From positions 4,836,001-4,900,000 of the forward strand of contig NZ_CP060714.1 of assembly GCF_014395975.1 (NCBI RefSeq): DNA of 64,000 nt. The letters are read 5' to 3'. Made by a program: the position numbers and the translations under genes. Each line of letters begins with the position of its first letter. The first letter of the stretch is position 1. Source of the DNA: Diaphorobacter ruginosibacter. GTDB lineage: Bacteria > Pseudomonadota > Gammaproteobacteria > Burkholderiales > Burkholderiaceae_C. The notes below the pieces were generated by a model. That model did no database searches, was not told the origin of the DNA, and worked only from the letters and a program-made list of their open reading frames with translations. This document shows, piece by piece, positions 34,258-43,544 of this stretch.

Positions 34258-34586
34258 AGATTGACACCGAAATCCGCCATGTCACAAGGCCCGGTGCGAA
34301 CCTGTTCTTGGAACTGGGCTTTTCGGCCGACGAAGCCAAGCGGCTGCAGGCGGCGTCGCGCCAGCAGATCAATGACACGCGATTGCTCAAGGAGCAACTG
34401 ATGTCAGAGCTGGCCGAGTGGATCGCGCAGCATCACCTGAAGCAGGCCGAGGCAGCGGAGATCCTGATGGTGTCCCGCCCGCGTGTGTCCGATGTGGTGA
34501 ACAAGAAGACGACGAAATTCACCATCGACACGCTGGTGGAAATGCTCAGCCGCATCGGCAAGCCGGTTCGACTCGCGGTGGGCTGA
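34254..34586 (+). CDS. higA: HigA-type XRE-family antitoxin (toxin partner truncated)
   Basis: 110 residues. Helix-turn-helix of the HTH_37 type: LKQAEAAEILMVSRPRVSDV, then KFTIDTLVEMLSRIGKPV. The first 60 residues (LFLELGFSADEAKRLQAAS) are typical of the HigA2/Gp49 antitoxin branch. The partner toxin gene upstream is only a C-terminal remnant, so this is an orphan antitoxin. Its start overlaps the remnant (ATGA). Confidence 0.8.
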   Translation: MKIDTEIRHVTRPGANLFLELGFSADEAKRLQAASRQQINDTRLLKEQLMSELAEWIAQHHLKQAEAAEILMVSRPRVSDVVNKKTTKFTIDTLVEMLSRIGKPVRLAVG

Positions 34587-34640
34587 TGCAGGCTCCGGGG
34601 TTCAGCCTAAGCCATTGGGTTGTTTGAGTTTTTTCCCATT

Positions 34641-35519
34641 TCAACGCTGCCGCAGCAGCGCGCGGCGCAGCAGGCGCGAAGCGCGATCGCGAATCTGGAA
34701 GGGGCTGTGGCCCGGCAGCGGCTGCACCTTGGCGCGCTCGCAGGCGAGCAGGAAGTCGTCCAGGATCGGCCTGGCGTCGAGGATGCTGCCGTCGTGTGCA
34801 CGGAACTCGGGATGCCACTGCGTTGCCGCGATATAGCCATGGCCCTGCGTGGGGTGGCGGCGGATGGCTTCGGGCACGCCGTCGGGATAGCTCCAGGCCT
34901 CGATGTCGAAGCCCGGCGCGATCTGCTTGATACCCTGGTGGTGGATGCTGTTGACCTTGACCTGGCCCATCTCCGGGTACATGCGCGCAAGCCGCGTGTT
35001 GGGCACGATCTCGATGTCGTGGAAATGCTGGTCGTAGGTGATCGGGTCGCGGTGCTGCTGCGCGCCCGGGTGCTGAGTCTCGATGTCCTGGTAGAGCGTG
35101 CCGCCGAAGGCCACGTTGATGAGCTGCAGGCCCCGGCATACGCCGAAGATCGGCTTGCCCACCTGCTCGAAGGCCTCGACCACGGCAAGGTCGTAGAGAT
35201 CGCGGATGCGGTCGCCAAGCCATGCATCCTTGAGCGGCTCTTCCCCGTAGCTGCCGGGCCAGACGTCGGCCCCGCCATGCATCACCACGCCGTCCAGCCA
35301 CTCGGCATAGTGGCTCAGCGTGACATCGCCGAGCGCCGTCTCTCCGGTGGGACAGGGCACCATCACCACCATCGCGCCGGCCGACATGATCCAGTGCGCA
35401 ATGGTCTGCTCGACGTATTGCAGCGTCTTGTTCGTGAACAGCGGGCGATAGGGGTCTGCATGCGAAAAGCAGGCGGAGAGGCCGATCTTCAGGCGTTGGT
35501 CAGAACGGGGGCTGGTCAT
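34641..35519 (-). CDS. Class I glutamine-amidotransferase-like protein (PuuD-type gamma-Glu-GABA hydrolase)
   Basis: 292 residues of the peptidase C26/class I amidotransferase fold. The nucleophile is in PIFGVCRGLQLINV, and the His/Glu pair in ATQWHPEFRAHDGS; LDGVVMHGGADVWP fits PuuD-type enzymes that cleave gamma-glutamyl amides in polyamine degradation. No puu genes are adjacent, so the substrate is inferred from the fold only. It converges with the antitoxin gene. Confidence 0.82.
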   Translation of the reverse strand: MTSPRSDQRLKIGLSACFSHADPYRPLFTNKTLQYVEQTIAHWIMSAGAMVVMVPCPTGETALGDVTLSHYAEWLDGVVMHGGADVWPGSYGEEPLKDAWLGDRIRDLYDLAVVEAFEQVGKPIFGVCRGLQLINVAFGGTLYQDIETQHPGAQQHRDPITYDQHFHDIEIVPNTRLARMYPEMGQVKVNSIHHQGIKQIAPGFDIEAWSYPDGVPEAIRRHPTQGHGYIAATQWHPEFRAHDGSILDARPILDDFLLACERAKVQPLPGHSPFQIRDRASRLLRRALLRQR

Positions 35520-35759
35520 GTTTTTCCGATCCTTCTACTCTTCCTGTGTACAAAGCGGTTCGAGGTGCACAGCCGCACGAAGGTTTCCGCCCCTTTGTAA
35601 CACGGCTCGCATCCCGCCCATGGACGGTGCGGTTATCCGGGAAAGCGAGTGTTGTCCGTTGCCGAGTTGATGCGCGTCAAGCGCTATGCTGTAGTTGCTG
35701 GCAAGATGCAGCAGATCCAATGACCTATTGGATTGTTAATTTCGATACAGGAGAAGTTG

Positions 35760-36113
35760 ATGCAAGTGCAAGTCCACACCAACGACAAGATCCAGGGCGG
35801 CGAATCCTTGGCGCAATGGGTGCAGCAGGAAGTCTCCAGTCGGCTCGCACGCTTCAAGGAAAGCATTACGCGCGTGGAGGTGTTCTTCTCGGATTCCGAC
35901 GGCCATGCCAAGGCGGGCGGCCAGGACAAGCGCTGTGTGATCGAGGCGCGCCCGGCGGGACGCCAGCCGGTGGCGGCCAATGCCGATGCACCGAAGGTGG
36001 CCGAGGCCCTGAATGCGGCGATCGACAAGCTGCTGCGCGGATTGGAGGCCGATCAGGGCCGAGCGCGCGACAAGAACAATCGCGAGACCATTCGCGATGG
36101 CGAGCAACCTTAA
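35760..36113 (+). CDS. hpf: HPF/RaiA-family ribosome-associated protein
   Basis: 117 residues from ATG 35760, with AGGAG seven bases upstream. The beta-alpha-beta-beta-beta-alpha pattern of ribosome hibernation factors is visible (MQVQVHTNDKIQGGESLAQW, LARFKESITRVEVFFSDSD, KRCVIEARPAGRQPVAA, VAEALNAAIDKLLRGLE). It would bind the 30S decoding centre in stationary phase. It lacks the long C-terminal dimerisation domain of long-form HPF. Confidence 0.8.
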   Translation: MQVQVHTNDKIQGGESLAQWVQQEVSSRLARFKESITRVEVFFSDSDGHAKAGGQDKRCVIEARPAGRQPVAANADAPKVAEALNAAIDKLLRGLEADQGRARDKNNRETIRDGEQP

Positions 36114-36146
36114 CGATTTTTTTCTTCTGTTGTCTTTGTAACGCTG

Positions 36147-36177
36147 AACGCCCGGGGTGGGAGCTCCGGGCGTTTTT
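36147..36177 (+). terminator. Rho-independent terminator of hpf
   Basis: A perfect 9-bp stem, AACGCCCGG (36147-36155) with CCGGGCGTT (36166-36174), a 10-base loop and a T tract. It also separates this gene from the convergent DUF924 gene. Confidence 0.87.
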
Positions 36178-36194
36178 GCTTTTGTTTTCTTGTC

Positions 36195-36764
36195 TCAGAA
36201 CGAGCTCCCGGGTGTCCGCAGAAACGCCTCTTCTTCCGCGGTGCTCGCTCTCCCCAGCACCCGATTGCGATGCGGATAACGCCCGAACCGGTCGACGATC
36301 GCCTTGTGGCGCTCGGCAAAGTCCAGATTGACGGGATTGCCCAGGGCGGTGAACTGGCGGATTGACTCCTGTTGCACCACGGCCGATTCGCTGTGCATCA
36401 GCGGCATGTAGGCGAATGCGCGTTGCGCCTCGGTGAAATCGCGGTCCAGGCCCAGTGCGATGATCTCCTGCGTGAGCACGAGCGCCATGCCGTCTTGCGC
36501 GAAGGCGCGGGGCGTATCGCGCCAGACGTTGCGCGAGAACTGGTCGAGCACGAGGATTTCGGCGAGGCGTCCGAGGGCATCGCTGCGCCAGTGCCAGAGC
36601 TCTCCGCGTGCGCCCTGATCGAGTACGCCGCCGAAGTGCTCCTGGATGGCGCGGTCGAATGCGTCGTCCTTGGCAAACCACTGCTGCGGCGTGGATTCCT
36701 CGAACCAGAAACGGATGACGGCCTGGGCCGTGGGGTCATGTGCTTGTGCTTGTTGGGTCGTCAT
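36195..36764 (-). CDS. DUF924-family protein
   Basis: 189 residues, close to the usual length. The pattern VIRFWFEESTPQQWFAKD, VLDQFSRNVWRDTPRAFAQD and AYMPLMHSESAVVQQ is the DUF924 family, an all-helical fold of unknown function found widely in proteobacteria. It overlaps the HPF terminator region at its 3' end only slightly. No clear ribosome binding site is seen before ATG 36764. Confidence 0.85.
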   Translation of the reverse strand: MTTQQAQAHDPTAQAVIRFWFEESTPQQWFAKDDAFDRAIQEHFGGVLDQGARGELWHWRSDALGRLAEILVLDQFSRNVWRDTPRAFAQDGMALVLTQEIIALGLDRDFTEAQRAFAYMPLMHSESAVVQQESIRQFTALGNPVNLDFAERHKAIVDRFGRYPHRNRVLGRASTAEEEAFLRTPGSSF

Positions 36765-36806
36765 GGCCCCACTGTAGCGCGTCCGGGCGCCCTGCGCGCC
36801 CCCAGG

Positions 36807-37748
36807 TCAACGGCGTGAGCGCAGGTTGCCGTTCTCGTCTGCGATCACGATCTCCACGCGGCGGTTCATTGCCCGGCCCTCGGGCGATGCGTTGTCCGCC
36901 ACCGGGAACTCCTTGCCGTAGCCCCGCACCGTGATGCGGTCGGGCGCGACACCACGGGTGACCAGCGCACTCTGCACGGCCGCCGCACGGCGCTCGGAGA
37001 GCTTCTGGTTGATGGCGTCGGTTCCCACGCTGTCGGTGTAGCCCTCGATCAGCAGCTTGCGGCTCGGAAACTCGGCCAGGAACTGGGCCAGCTTGTCCAG
37101 GCGCGGTGCCGCCTGCGAGGTGAGGTCGGCCTTTCCGAACTCGAACAGCACGTCGCCGAGTGTCACCAGCAGGCCGCGCTCGGTCTGCTTGGCCTGCAGG
37201 TCGTTGAGCTGGCCTTGCAGGTCCTTCACCTGTGCCTGTGCGGCCTGCGCCTGCTGGCGTGCCTGCTCTGCAGCGGTGGCATTGGCGGCGGCGGCCGCGC
37301 GGGCCTGTTCTGCCTGCATCTGCGCGCGTGCCGCAGTGCCCTCGAGGCGCTGGCGCTCGGCATTCACGCCGGCCTGCTTGATGTCGGCGTCGAGCTGGCG
37401 GGTCTGCGCCACGTTCTGCGCGATCTGCGCACGTTGCAGTGCGAGTTCGGAGAGATGGGTGGCCTCGGCTGCATCGGCGTCGCGGGTCCATGCGTTGTCG
37501 GCCTTGGACAGGGTGTCGGTCGCGTTCTTGAGTTCGAGCGGTGCCAACTGCACGACCTTGGGGTCGTTCATGGCCGTGCTCACGGCGGCGCGAGCCTTCT
37601 GCAGGGGCTCGAGCGGCGCATTGCGCGTCGCGCAGGCGGTCAGCAGGGAGAGGCTGGCCACGCCGGCGGCCACCATGCCGATGCCGCGCATGGTGCGGGG
37701 GCTGCGGTGCTTCAGAGAGAGGAGTTGATGAGTGATGGGCTGCTGCAT
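36807..37748 (-). CDS. OmpA-family lipoprotein with DUF4398 domain
   Basis: 313 residues from ATG 37748 (AGGAA upstream). Signal peptide with lipobox LLTAC; DUF4398-like helical region (about 45-95), a long coiled coil (about 95-180, AEQARAAAAANATAAEQARQ), then an OmpA peptidoglycan-binding domain (about 195-305; LIEGYTDSVGTDAINQKLSERRA and GYGKEFPVADN). It bridges outer membrane and peptidoglycan. It lies downstream of a second DUF4398 lipoprotein gene, likely co-transcribed. Confidence 0.88.
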   Translation of the reverse strand: MQQPITHQLLSLKHRSPRTMRGIGMVAAGVASLSLLTACATRNAPLEPLQKARAAVSTAMNDPKVVQLAPLELKNATDTLSKADNAWTRDADAAEATHLSELALQRAQIAQNVAQTRQLDADIKQAGVNAERQRLEGTAARAQMQAEQARAAAAANATAAEQARQQAQAAQAQVKDLQGQLNDLQAKQTERGLLVTLGDVLFEFGKADLTSQAAPRLDKLAQFLAEFPSRKLLIEGYTDSVGTDAINQKLSERRAAAVQSALVTRGVAPDRITVRGYGKEFPVADNASPEGRAMNRRVEIVIADENGNLRSRR

Positions 37749-37796
37749 GTGTGTTCCTTGTTCCATGGGGCTGTGCGATGGGCGGATCGGCCAGGA

Positions 37797-38177
37797 TCAG
37801 CGCACGGCGCCGGAGCCGGGCTTGGGCAGGGCCTGGTAGCCGCGCTCCACTTCCTGCAGGCGCGAGCGGTTCTCGGCGGCCTGTGCCTTGGACTCGGCCA
37901 GGCGGGCCTCGGCCTCCGCAGACTCGGCATAGCGACGGGCCTCGGTGTAGTCCTTCTTGTCCATGGCGCTCTGGGCCTTCGCCCACAGGTCGCGTGCGCG
38001 CTGCAGCTCCAGCGGGGCATGGGCGGTCACTTGCGGCGCGGCGGAGACACGCGCGATGGCGCTTTGTGCGACGGCCATCTCGCCCGTGGGTGCCGGGACC
38101 GAGGAGCAGGCGGACAGGGCGCCCAGCATGAGGGCAGCGGCCGCTCCGCGAAGCAGGAAGGTGGTGTTGTTGTGCAT
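37797..38177 (-). CDS. DUF4398 lipoprotein
   Basis: 126 residues from ATG 38177, with GAGGAGAG upstream. Lipobox LSAC at residue about 24; the mature part is a helical hairpin (ARDLWAKAQSAMDKKDYTEARRYAESAEAEARLA) in the DUF4398 pattern, shown here in parts. It is the N-terminal half of the neighbouring OmpA protein in stand-alone form, so the two probably arose by duplication and may pair in the envelope. Confidence 0.83.
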   Translation of the reverse strand: MHNNTTFLLRGAAAALMLGALSACSSVPAPTGEMAVAQSAIARVSAAPQVTAHAPLELQRARDLWAKAQSAMDKKDYTEARRYAESAEAEARLAESKAQAAENRSRLQEVERGYQALPKPGSGAVR

Positions 38178-38361
38178 GGAAGGCTCTCCTCGTGTGATGT
38201 TGTGGCGAGAAACAGCGGATCTCGCTGTGCCTTCCATTTTTTCGTGGAGCGGCAACGTATCCGGGTAGGCCCTTTCTGGCCATCCCTGTCGGAGTCGGGA
38301 GATCGATAGGGTGGAGCTAGTCCTACGTGAATTGTTAATTACCAGAAGCTATGGAGCAGAC

Positions 38362-38388
38362 ATGAAAAAAGCGCCCGGAGGCGCTTTT
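38362..38388 (-). terminator. Rho-independent terminator of gap
   Basis: On the minus strand, AAGCGCC pairs with GGCGCTT around a TCCG loop and runs into a T tract. It lies 27 bp after the gap stop and before the DUF4398 gene. Confidence 0.85.
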
Positions 38389-38414
38389 CCTTGTACAGGG
38401 ACGGTGACGAGGGC

Positions 38415-39416
38415 TTACTTGCCGGCCATCACGCGAACCATCTCGAGGCACTTGTTGGAGTAGCCCCATTCGTTGTCGTACCAGGAAACGACCTTCACGA
38501 AGGTACCGTCCAGGGCGATGCCGGCGTCGGCGTCGAAGATCGACGTGCGGGTGTCGCCACGGAAGTCGGTGGCCACCACCTTGTCTTCGGTATAGCCCAG
38601 CACGCCCTTGAGCGCGCCTTCGGACTGGGCCTTCATCTCGGCCTTGATTTCCTCATAGGTGGCTGCCTTGTCGAGCTCCACGGTCAGGTCGACCACGGAC
38701 ACGTCGGATGTGGGCACGCGGAAGGACATGCCGGTCAGCTTCTTGTTCAGCTCGGGAATCACCACGCCCACGGCCTTGGCTGCGCCCGTGCTCGACGGAA
38801 TGATGTTTTCCAGGATGCCGCGGCCGCCGCGCCAGTCCTTGTTGGACGGGCCGTCCACGGTCTTCTGCGTGGCGGTGGCAGCGTGCACCGTGGTCATCAG
38901 GCCGCGCTTGATGCCCCACTTGTCATGCAGCACCTTGGCCACGGGAGCCAGGCAGTTCGTGGTGCACGAGGCGTTGGAGATGATGGCCTGGCCGGCATAG
39001 GTCTTGTGGTTCACGCCATAGACGAACATCGGGGTGTCGTCCTTCGAGGGCGCCGACAGCAGCACCTTCTTGGCGCCTGCAGCGATGTGCTTCTCGGCGG
39101 TGGCCTTGTCCAGGAACAGGCCGGTGGACTCGATCACGATGTCGGCGCCGACATCGTTCCACTTCAGGTTCGCAGGGTCGCGTTCCTGCGTGAGGCGGAT
39201 CTTCTTGCCGTTCACGATCAGCGTGTTGCCTTCGACCTTCACGTCGCCCTTGAAGCGGCCGTGCACCGAGTCGTACTGCAGCATGTAGGCGAGGTAGTCA
39301 GGCTCGAGCAGGTCGTTGATCGCCACGACTTCGATGTCGGAGAAGTTCTGCACTGCGGAGCGCAGCACGTTGCGGCCGATGCGGCCGAAGCCGTTGATAC
39401 CAATCTTGATCGTCAT
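38415..39416 (-). CDS. gap: Glyceraldehyde-3-phosphate dehydrogenase, type I
   Basis: 333 residues. NAD-binding GINGFGRIGRNVLR at the start and the catalytic SNASCTTNCLAPV block identify GAPDH. It oxidises glyceraldehyde 3-phosphate to 1,3-bisphosphoglycerate. It follows tkt on the same strand after 94 bp, a common betaproteobacterial arrangement. Residues near 33 are an Asp/Glu-free stretch here (INDLLEPDYL has Asn-Asp), consistent with NAD as cofactor. Confidence 0.96.
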   Translation of the reverse strand: MTIKIGINGFGRIGRNVLRSAVQNFSDIEVVAINDLLEPDYLAYMLQYDSVHGRFKGDVKVEGNTLIVNGKKIRLTQERDPANLKWNDVGADIVIESTGLFLDKATAEKHIAAGAKKVLLSAPSKDDTPMFVYGVNHKTYAGQAIISNASCTTNCLAPVAKVLHDKWGIKRGLMTTVHAATATQKTVDGPSNKDWRGGRGILENIIPSSTGAAKAVGVVIPELNKKLTGMSFRVPTSDVSVVDLTVELDKAATYEEIKAEMKAQSEGALKGVLGYTEDKVVATDFRGDTRTSIFDADAGIALDGTFVKVVSWYDNEWGYSNKCLEMVRVMAGK

Positions 39417-39510
39417 AGTTGTGCCTCAAAAGTTAAGTCGATTACAAAACCTGAAATCCTGCAGCGCAGTCGCCTGCGCTGCCGATGGATGAACCCATGC
39501 CTGCCGGCGC

Positions 39511-41568
39511 TCAGCGGGCGCGCTGCAGTGCCGCCTCGACGGTCTGCGCAACGTTTTCCGCTGTGAAGCCGAAGTGCTTGAACAGCACGCCAGCGGGAGC
39601 GGATTCGCCGAAGGTGTCGATGCCGACCACGGCGGCGCAGCCGTACTTCCACCAGAAGTCGGTCACGCCCATCTCCACGGCGACGCGCGGCAGGCCCTCG
39701 GGCAGCACGAGCTTCTTGTACTTGGCCTCTTCGCGGTCGAAGGTGGTCGTGCTGGGCATGGAAACCACGCGCACAGGGATCTTCTTCTCGGCAAGGAGCT
39801 TTTGCGCGGCCACGGCGAGCTGCACTTCGGAGCCGGTCGCGATGATCACGGCCTTGGCTTTCCTGGCCAGGCCCACGTCGGCGGGCTCGGACAGCACATA
39901 GGCGCCGCGCGAGATGTCGCCCAGGTCCTTCTTGGCAAGGTAGGGCAGGTTCTGGCGCGACAGCAGCATGGCAGTCGGCTTGTTGCGGTTGGACAGCGCC
40001 ACGCTCCAGGCGACGGCGGTTTCCGCGGTATCGGCAGGACGCCACACGTCGAGGCCGGGAATCAGGCGCAGGCTCGCGGCGTGCTCGATCGACTGGTGAG
40101 TCGGGCCGTCTTCACCGAGGCCGATGGAGTCGTGCGTGAACACGTGGATCACGCGCTGCTTCATCAGGGACGCCATGCGGATCGCATTGCGGCTGTAGTC
40201 GCTGAACGTGAGGAAGGTGCCGCCGTAGGGGATGAAGCCGCCATGCAGCGCGATGCCGTTCATCACCGCGGCCATGCCGAATTCGCGCACGCCGTAGTTG
40301 ATGTGGCGGCCGCCGACCTTGACGGTCTCGTCCCCGAGCTGCACTTCGACCTGCACCACGTCGCCGTTCTCGGCGAAGCGCAGGGCAGGCGTGCTCTTGG
40401 TGTTGGTGAGGTTGGAGCCGGTCAGATCGGCGCTGCCGCCCAGCAGCTCGGGCAGCTTGGCGGTGAAGGTTTCCAGCGCGATCTGGCTGGCCTTACGGCT
40501 GGCGACGGTCTCGGCCTTGGTGTGCGCAGCGATCACGGCGTCCACGGCGGTCTGTGCGAAGTGGCGCGGCAGGTCACCGGCCATGCGGCGCGCGAATTCG
40601 GATGCGAGCACGGGGAATGCGGCGGCGTAGGCGTCGAAGCGCTGCTGCCACTCGCCTTCGGCGGCCTTGCCGGCTTCCTTGGCATCCCAGTCGCCGTAGA
40701 CGTCGGCGGGGATTTCGAATGGAGCGCTGCTCCAGCCGATCGCGTTGCGCGTGAGCGTGATTTCGTCGGCGCCGAGCGGCTCGCCGTGGGCCTTGGAGGT
40801 GTTCGCGCGGTTGGGCGAGCCCTTGCCGATGTGGGTCTTGCAGACGATCATCGTCGGCTTGTCGGTGCTGGTCTTGGCGCTGGCGACGGCGGCGTCGATG
40901 GCGTCGGCGTCATGGCCGTCCACCGGGCCGATCACGTTCCAGCCGCAGGCGCGCATGCGCTCGGGCGTGTTGTCGATGAACCAGGGCGCGACCTGGCCGT
41001 CGATGCTGATGCCGTTGTCATCGTACAGCGCGATCAGCTTGTTCAGCTTCCAGGCGCCAGCCAGCGAAATCGCTTCCTGGCTGATGCCTTCCATCAGGCA
41101 ACCGTCGCCGAGGAACACGTAGGTGTGGTGGTCGACGATGGCGTGGCCTTCGCGGTTGAATTCCTTGGCCAGCAGCTTCTCGGCCAGTGCGAAGCCCACG
41201 GCATTGGTGATGCCCTGGCCCAGCGGGCCGGTGGTGGTTTCGACGCCAGGGGTGATGCCGTGCTCCGGATGGCCGGCGGTCTTGCTGTGCAACTGGCGGA
41301 AATTCTTGAGCTCTTCGATCGGCAGGTCGTAGCCGGTCAGGTGCAGCACCGAGTACAGCAGCATCGATGCGTGGCCGTTGGAGAGCACGAAGCGGTCGCG
41401 GTCCGCCCAGTTCGGATTGGTGGGGTTGTGACGCAGATGACGTCCCCACACGGCCACGGCCATGTCTGCCATGCCCATCGGGGCACCGGGGTGACCGGAA
41501 TTGGCTTGTTGAACGGCATCCATTGCGAGTGCGCGGATCGCATTCGCCATTTGTTGTGAATTGGCCAT
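39511..41568 (-). CDS. tkt: Transketolase
   Basis: 685 residues. Thiamine diphosphate motif GDGCLMEGISQEAISLAG and the EHGITPGVETTTGPLGQG block at the active site identify transketolase. It moves two-carbon units in the pentose phosphate pathway and links to gap below. GGAG lies about 10 bases before ATG 41568. The divergent MurU-like gene starts 181 bp away. Confidence 0.96.
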   Translation of the reverse strand: MANSQQMANAIRALAMDAVQQANSGHPGAPMGMADMAVAVWGRHLRHNPTNPNWADRDRFVLSNGHASMLLYSVLHLTGYDLPIEELKNFRQLHSKTAGHPEHGITPGVETTTGPLGQGITNAVGFALAEKLLAKEFNREGHAIVDHHTYVFLGDGCLMEGISQEAISLAGAWKLNKLIALYDDNGISIDGQVAPWFIDNTPERMRACGWNVIGPVDGHDADAIDAAVASAKTSTDKPTMIVCKTHIGKGSPNRANTSKAHGEPLGADEITLTRNAIGWSSAPFEIPADVYGDWDAKEAGKAAEGEWQQRFDAYAAAFPVLASEFARRMAGDLPRHFAQTAVDAVIAAHTKAETVASRKASQIALETFTAKLPELLGGSADLTGSNLTNTKSTPALRFAENGDVVQVEVQLGDETVKVGGRHINYGVREFGMAAVMNGIALHGGFIPYGGTFLTFSDYSRNAIRMASLMKQRVIHVFTHDSIGLGEDGPTHQSIEHAASLRLIPGLDVWRPADTAETAVAWSVALSNRNKPTAMLLSRQNLPYLAKKDLGDISRGAYVLSEPADVGLARKAKAVIIATGSEVQLAVAAQKLLAEKKIPVRVVSMPSTTTFDREEAKYKKLVLPEGLPRVAVEMGVTDFWWKYGCAAVVGIDTFGESAPAGVLFKHFGFTAENVAQTVEAALQRAR

Positions 41569-41749
41569 GAGAGGCGTGCTCCGGGAGGGACTGGTAGAGA
41601 AAACCCCCTATTTTACTAATTGCCCGAGGCGCAGGCGTGCAAGGGGGCTTCCTCCGACCCAGTGAACGCCCTGGCGTCACCCTGTGATCGCCTCATGATC
41701 TGCCCCGCAGAGCCCGTGTGGTGGCGTGAATGCTCTACAGTGTGCGCCC

Positions 41750-42556
41750 ATGCAAACCGCTTCCCTTTCACCGGAAATCGCCCTGCCCACCGCACCGGGC
41801 ACGCACCTGGACGCCATGCTGCTGGCGGCCGGACGCGGCGAGCGCATGCGTCCGCTGACCGATCGAACGCCCAAGCCGCTGCTGGCCGTGCAGGGGCAGG
41901 CCCTGCTCGACTGGCATGTGCGGGCGCTGACGCGCGATGGCGTGAACCGCCTTGCCGTGAACACCGCATGGCTGGGCGAACAGATTCCCGAGCATCTGCG
42001 GGCCGCCTTTCCAGGTCTCGACAAGGAAGGGCGGCTGCGTTTTTCGCACGAGGGCCGTGATTTCGGCAGGGCACTGGAGACGGCTGGCGGCATCGCCCGG
42101 GCGCTGCCGCTGCTGGGCGAGGCCTTCTGGCTTGCGGCGGGGGACGTGTTTGCGCCCGATTTCGTGTTCGACGCCGGATGCGCGCGCGCGTTTTCCGCTG
42201 GCAGCGACCTGGCCCATGTGTGGCTGGTGCCGAACCCCGGGCACAACCCGTTGGGCGACTTTGCGCTGCAGGAGACAGCGCCCGGCAGCGGCACGGGCCG
42301 CGCGCTCAACCAGCCCAGGGAGGCGCCGAGCGCATTCCCGCGATTCACCTACAGCACGATCGCGCTGCTCAAGGCCGAGCTGTTCCGCGCGCCCTGGTGC
42401 GATATCGCGCCGGGCAATCCCGACGGCGTGGCCGCGCCCCTGGCTGCGTTGCTGCGCCGCGCGATGGATGCCGGCCGCGTGGGGGCCACGCTCTACACAG
42501 GCCGCTGGACCGACGTGGGAACGCCCGAGCGGCTCGCACAGCTCAACGCCGCCTGA
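41750..42556 (+). CDS. murU: Nucleotidyltransferase, MurU-type (N-acetylmuramate-alpha-1-phosphate uridylyltransferase)
   Basis: 268 residues from ATG 41750. Signature AMLLAAGRGERMRPLTDRTPKPLL (shown split: LLAAGRGERMRPLT, PKPLL) near residue 28, ETAGGIARALP and AGDVFAPDF. MurU recycles cell-wall MurNAc as UDP-MurNAc precursor. In Pseudomonas it pairs with AmgK; no kinase gene is adjacent here. An N-terminal stretch of about 20 residues before the Rossmann fold is unusual, and the start is uncertain: a possible TACAGT -10 box lies close to it. Confidence 0.8.
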   Translation: MQTASLSPEIALPTAPGTHLDAMLLAAGRGERMRPLTDRTPKPLLAVQGQALLDWHVRALTRDGVNRLAVNTAWLGEQIPEHLRAAFPGLDKEGRLRFSHEGRDFGRALETAGGIARALPLLGEAFWLAAGDVFAPDFVFDAGCARAFSAGSDLAHVWLVPNPGHNPLGDFALQETAPGSGTGRALNQPREAPSAFPRFTYSTIALLKAELFRAPWCDIAPGNPDGVAAPLAALLRRAMDAGRVGATLYTGRWTDVGTPERLAQLNAA

Positions 42557-42669
42557 TCCTCCGGCTCGCAGGGCAGGGCCGAATAGCCGAGCCCGCCACT
42601 GTCCGGGCCACATCCGTCAGAATCCACCCCCTGATTGAGATCCTCGCGGGGATGGGGCGGAAGATGGGT

Positions 42670-43419
42670 ATGGAGTGGAGCAGCTTTTTCATGCTGCTGA
42701 TCGTTGTTGCGCTGGCGTCGGCCTGCCAGAACCTGACGGGGTTTGCGTTCGCGCTCATCTTCGTGGGGCTGGCGGGCGCGCTGCATCTGCTGCCGATCGC
42801 CGATGCGGCCAACGTGGCAGGGTTGCTTTCGCTGGTCAACGGCGTCGTCTACCTGCGCAGCCATCCGTTCAAGCCGCGCTGGGACCTGCTCAAGCCGATG
42901 CTGATCAGCAGCCAGATCGGCGTGCTCCTGGGGCTGGGGCTGCTGCACCTGCTCAGCGGCAGCCTGGTCAACATCCTGCGCATGCTGCTGGGCGTGACCA
43001 TCATCGCCTGCGCGGTCCTGCTGCTCTCGCAGAAGGGCCGGCGCGAGCAGCCATCCGGCACGCGTGCCATGTATGTGGCGGGCGGGCTGTCGGGGCTGCT
43101 GGGCGGCCTGTTTTCCACCTCCGGCCCGCCCATCGTCTACCACCTCTATCGCGAGCCACTGCCAGCCGAGCTGATCCGCCAATGCCTGCTGGTGCTGTTT
43201 CTGGCGAACACCGTGCTGCGCCTGGGCATCGTGATCTCGACCGGTGAGCTGAACCGGTCATCCGTGATCGTCGCCGCCTTCGCCATGCCGGTCGTGGCGG
43301 GCGTGACCTGGGTGCTGGCCAAGCATCCGCCGAGGCTGCCCGTACGCGTGCTGCAGTGGTTGGTCTGCTCGCTGCTGTTGCTGGCCGGCGTGAGCATGCT
43401 GCTTTCCGCGCTGCGCTGA
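42670..43419 (+). CDS. Sulfite exporter TauE/SafE-family permease
   Basis: About 249 residues with 7-8 predicted transmembrane helices (FMLLIVVALASACQNLTGFA, ANVAGLLSLVNGVVYL, and VAGGLSGLLGGLFSTSGPPI). The TauE/SafE signature GGLSGLLGGLFSTSGPP is clear. These permeases move small sulfur anions or organosulfonates; the substrate is not known. GGAAG lies seven bases before ATG 42670; ATG 42652 and 42664 are alternatives. Confidence 0.82.
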   Translation: MEWSSFFMLLIVVALASACQNLTGFAFALIFVGLAGALHLLPIADAANVAGLLSLVNGVVYLRSHPFKPRWDLLKPMLISSQIGVLLGLGLLHLLSGSLVNILRMLLGVTIIACAVLLLSQKGRREQPSGTRAMYVAGGLSGLLGGLFSTSGPPIVYHLYREPLPAELIRQCLLVLFLANTVLRLGIVISTGELNRSSVIVAAFAMPVVAGVTWVLAKHPPRLPVRVLQWLVCSLLLLAGVSMLLSALR

Positions 43420-43432
43420 GACGGGTTGCTCT

Positions 43433-43458
43433 CGGCCACACGCAGCGGGCAAGCGTGG
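43433..43458. repeat. Partial copy of the dispersed repeat
   Basis: Matches 33919-33944 at 25 of 26 positions (starting CGGCCACACGCAG), but lacks the rest of the unit. It directly follows the TauE/SafE gene. Confidence 0.6.
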
Positions 43459-43544
43459 TGCCATCACGCATGGACGGTGTGAGCACAAGGCTCTCCAAAC
43501 AACTGCCTGAGCAGCGCGTGTCACGCATGAACTGTTCACTCCAA

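Noticed and set aside
39574..41559. 661-codon plus-strand open frame opposite tkt
   Set aside because: Composition is typical of antisense to a conserved gene (many Val/Asp/Gly/His) and no family is recognised.
42178..42669. Upstream extension of the TauE/SafE frame
   Set aside because: Overlaps murU in another frame; the hydrophobic permease begins only at about 42670.
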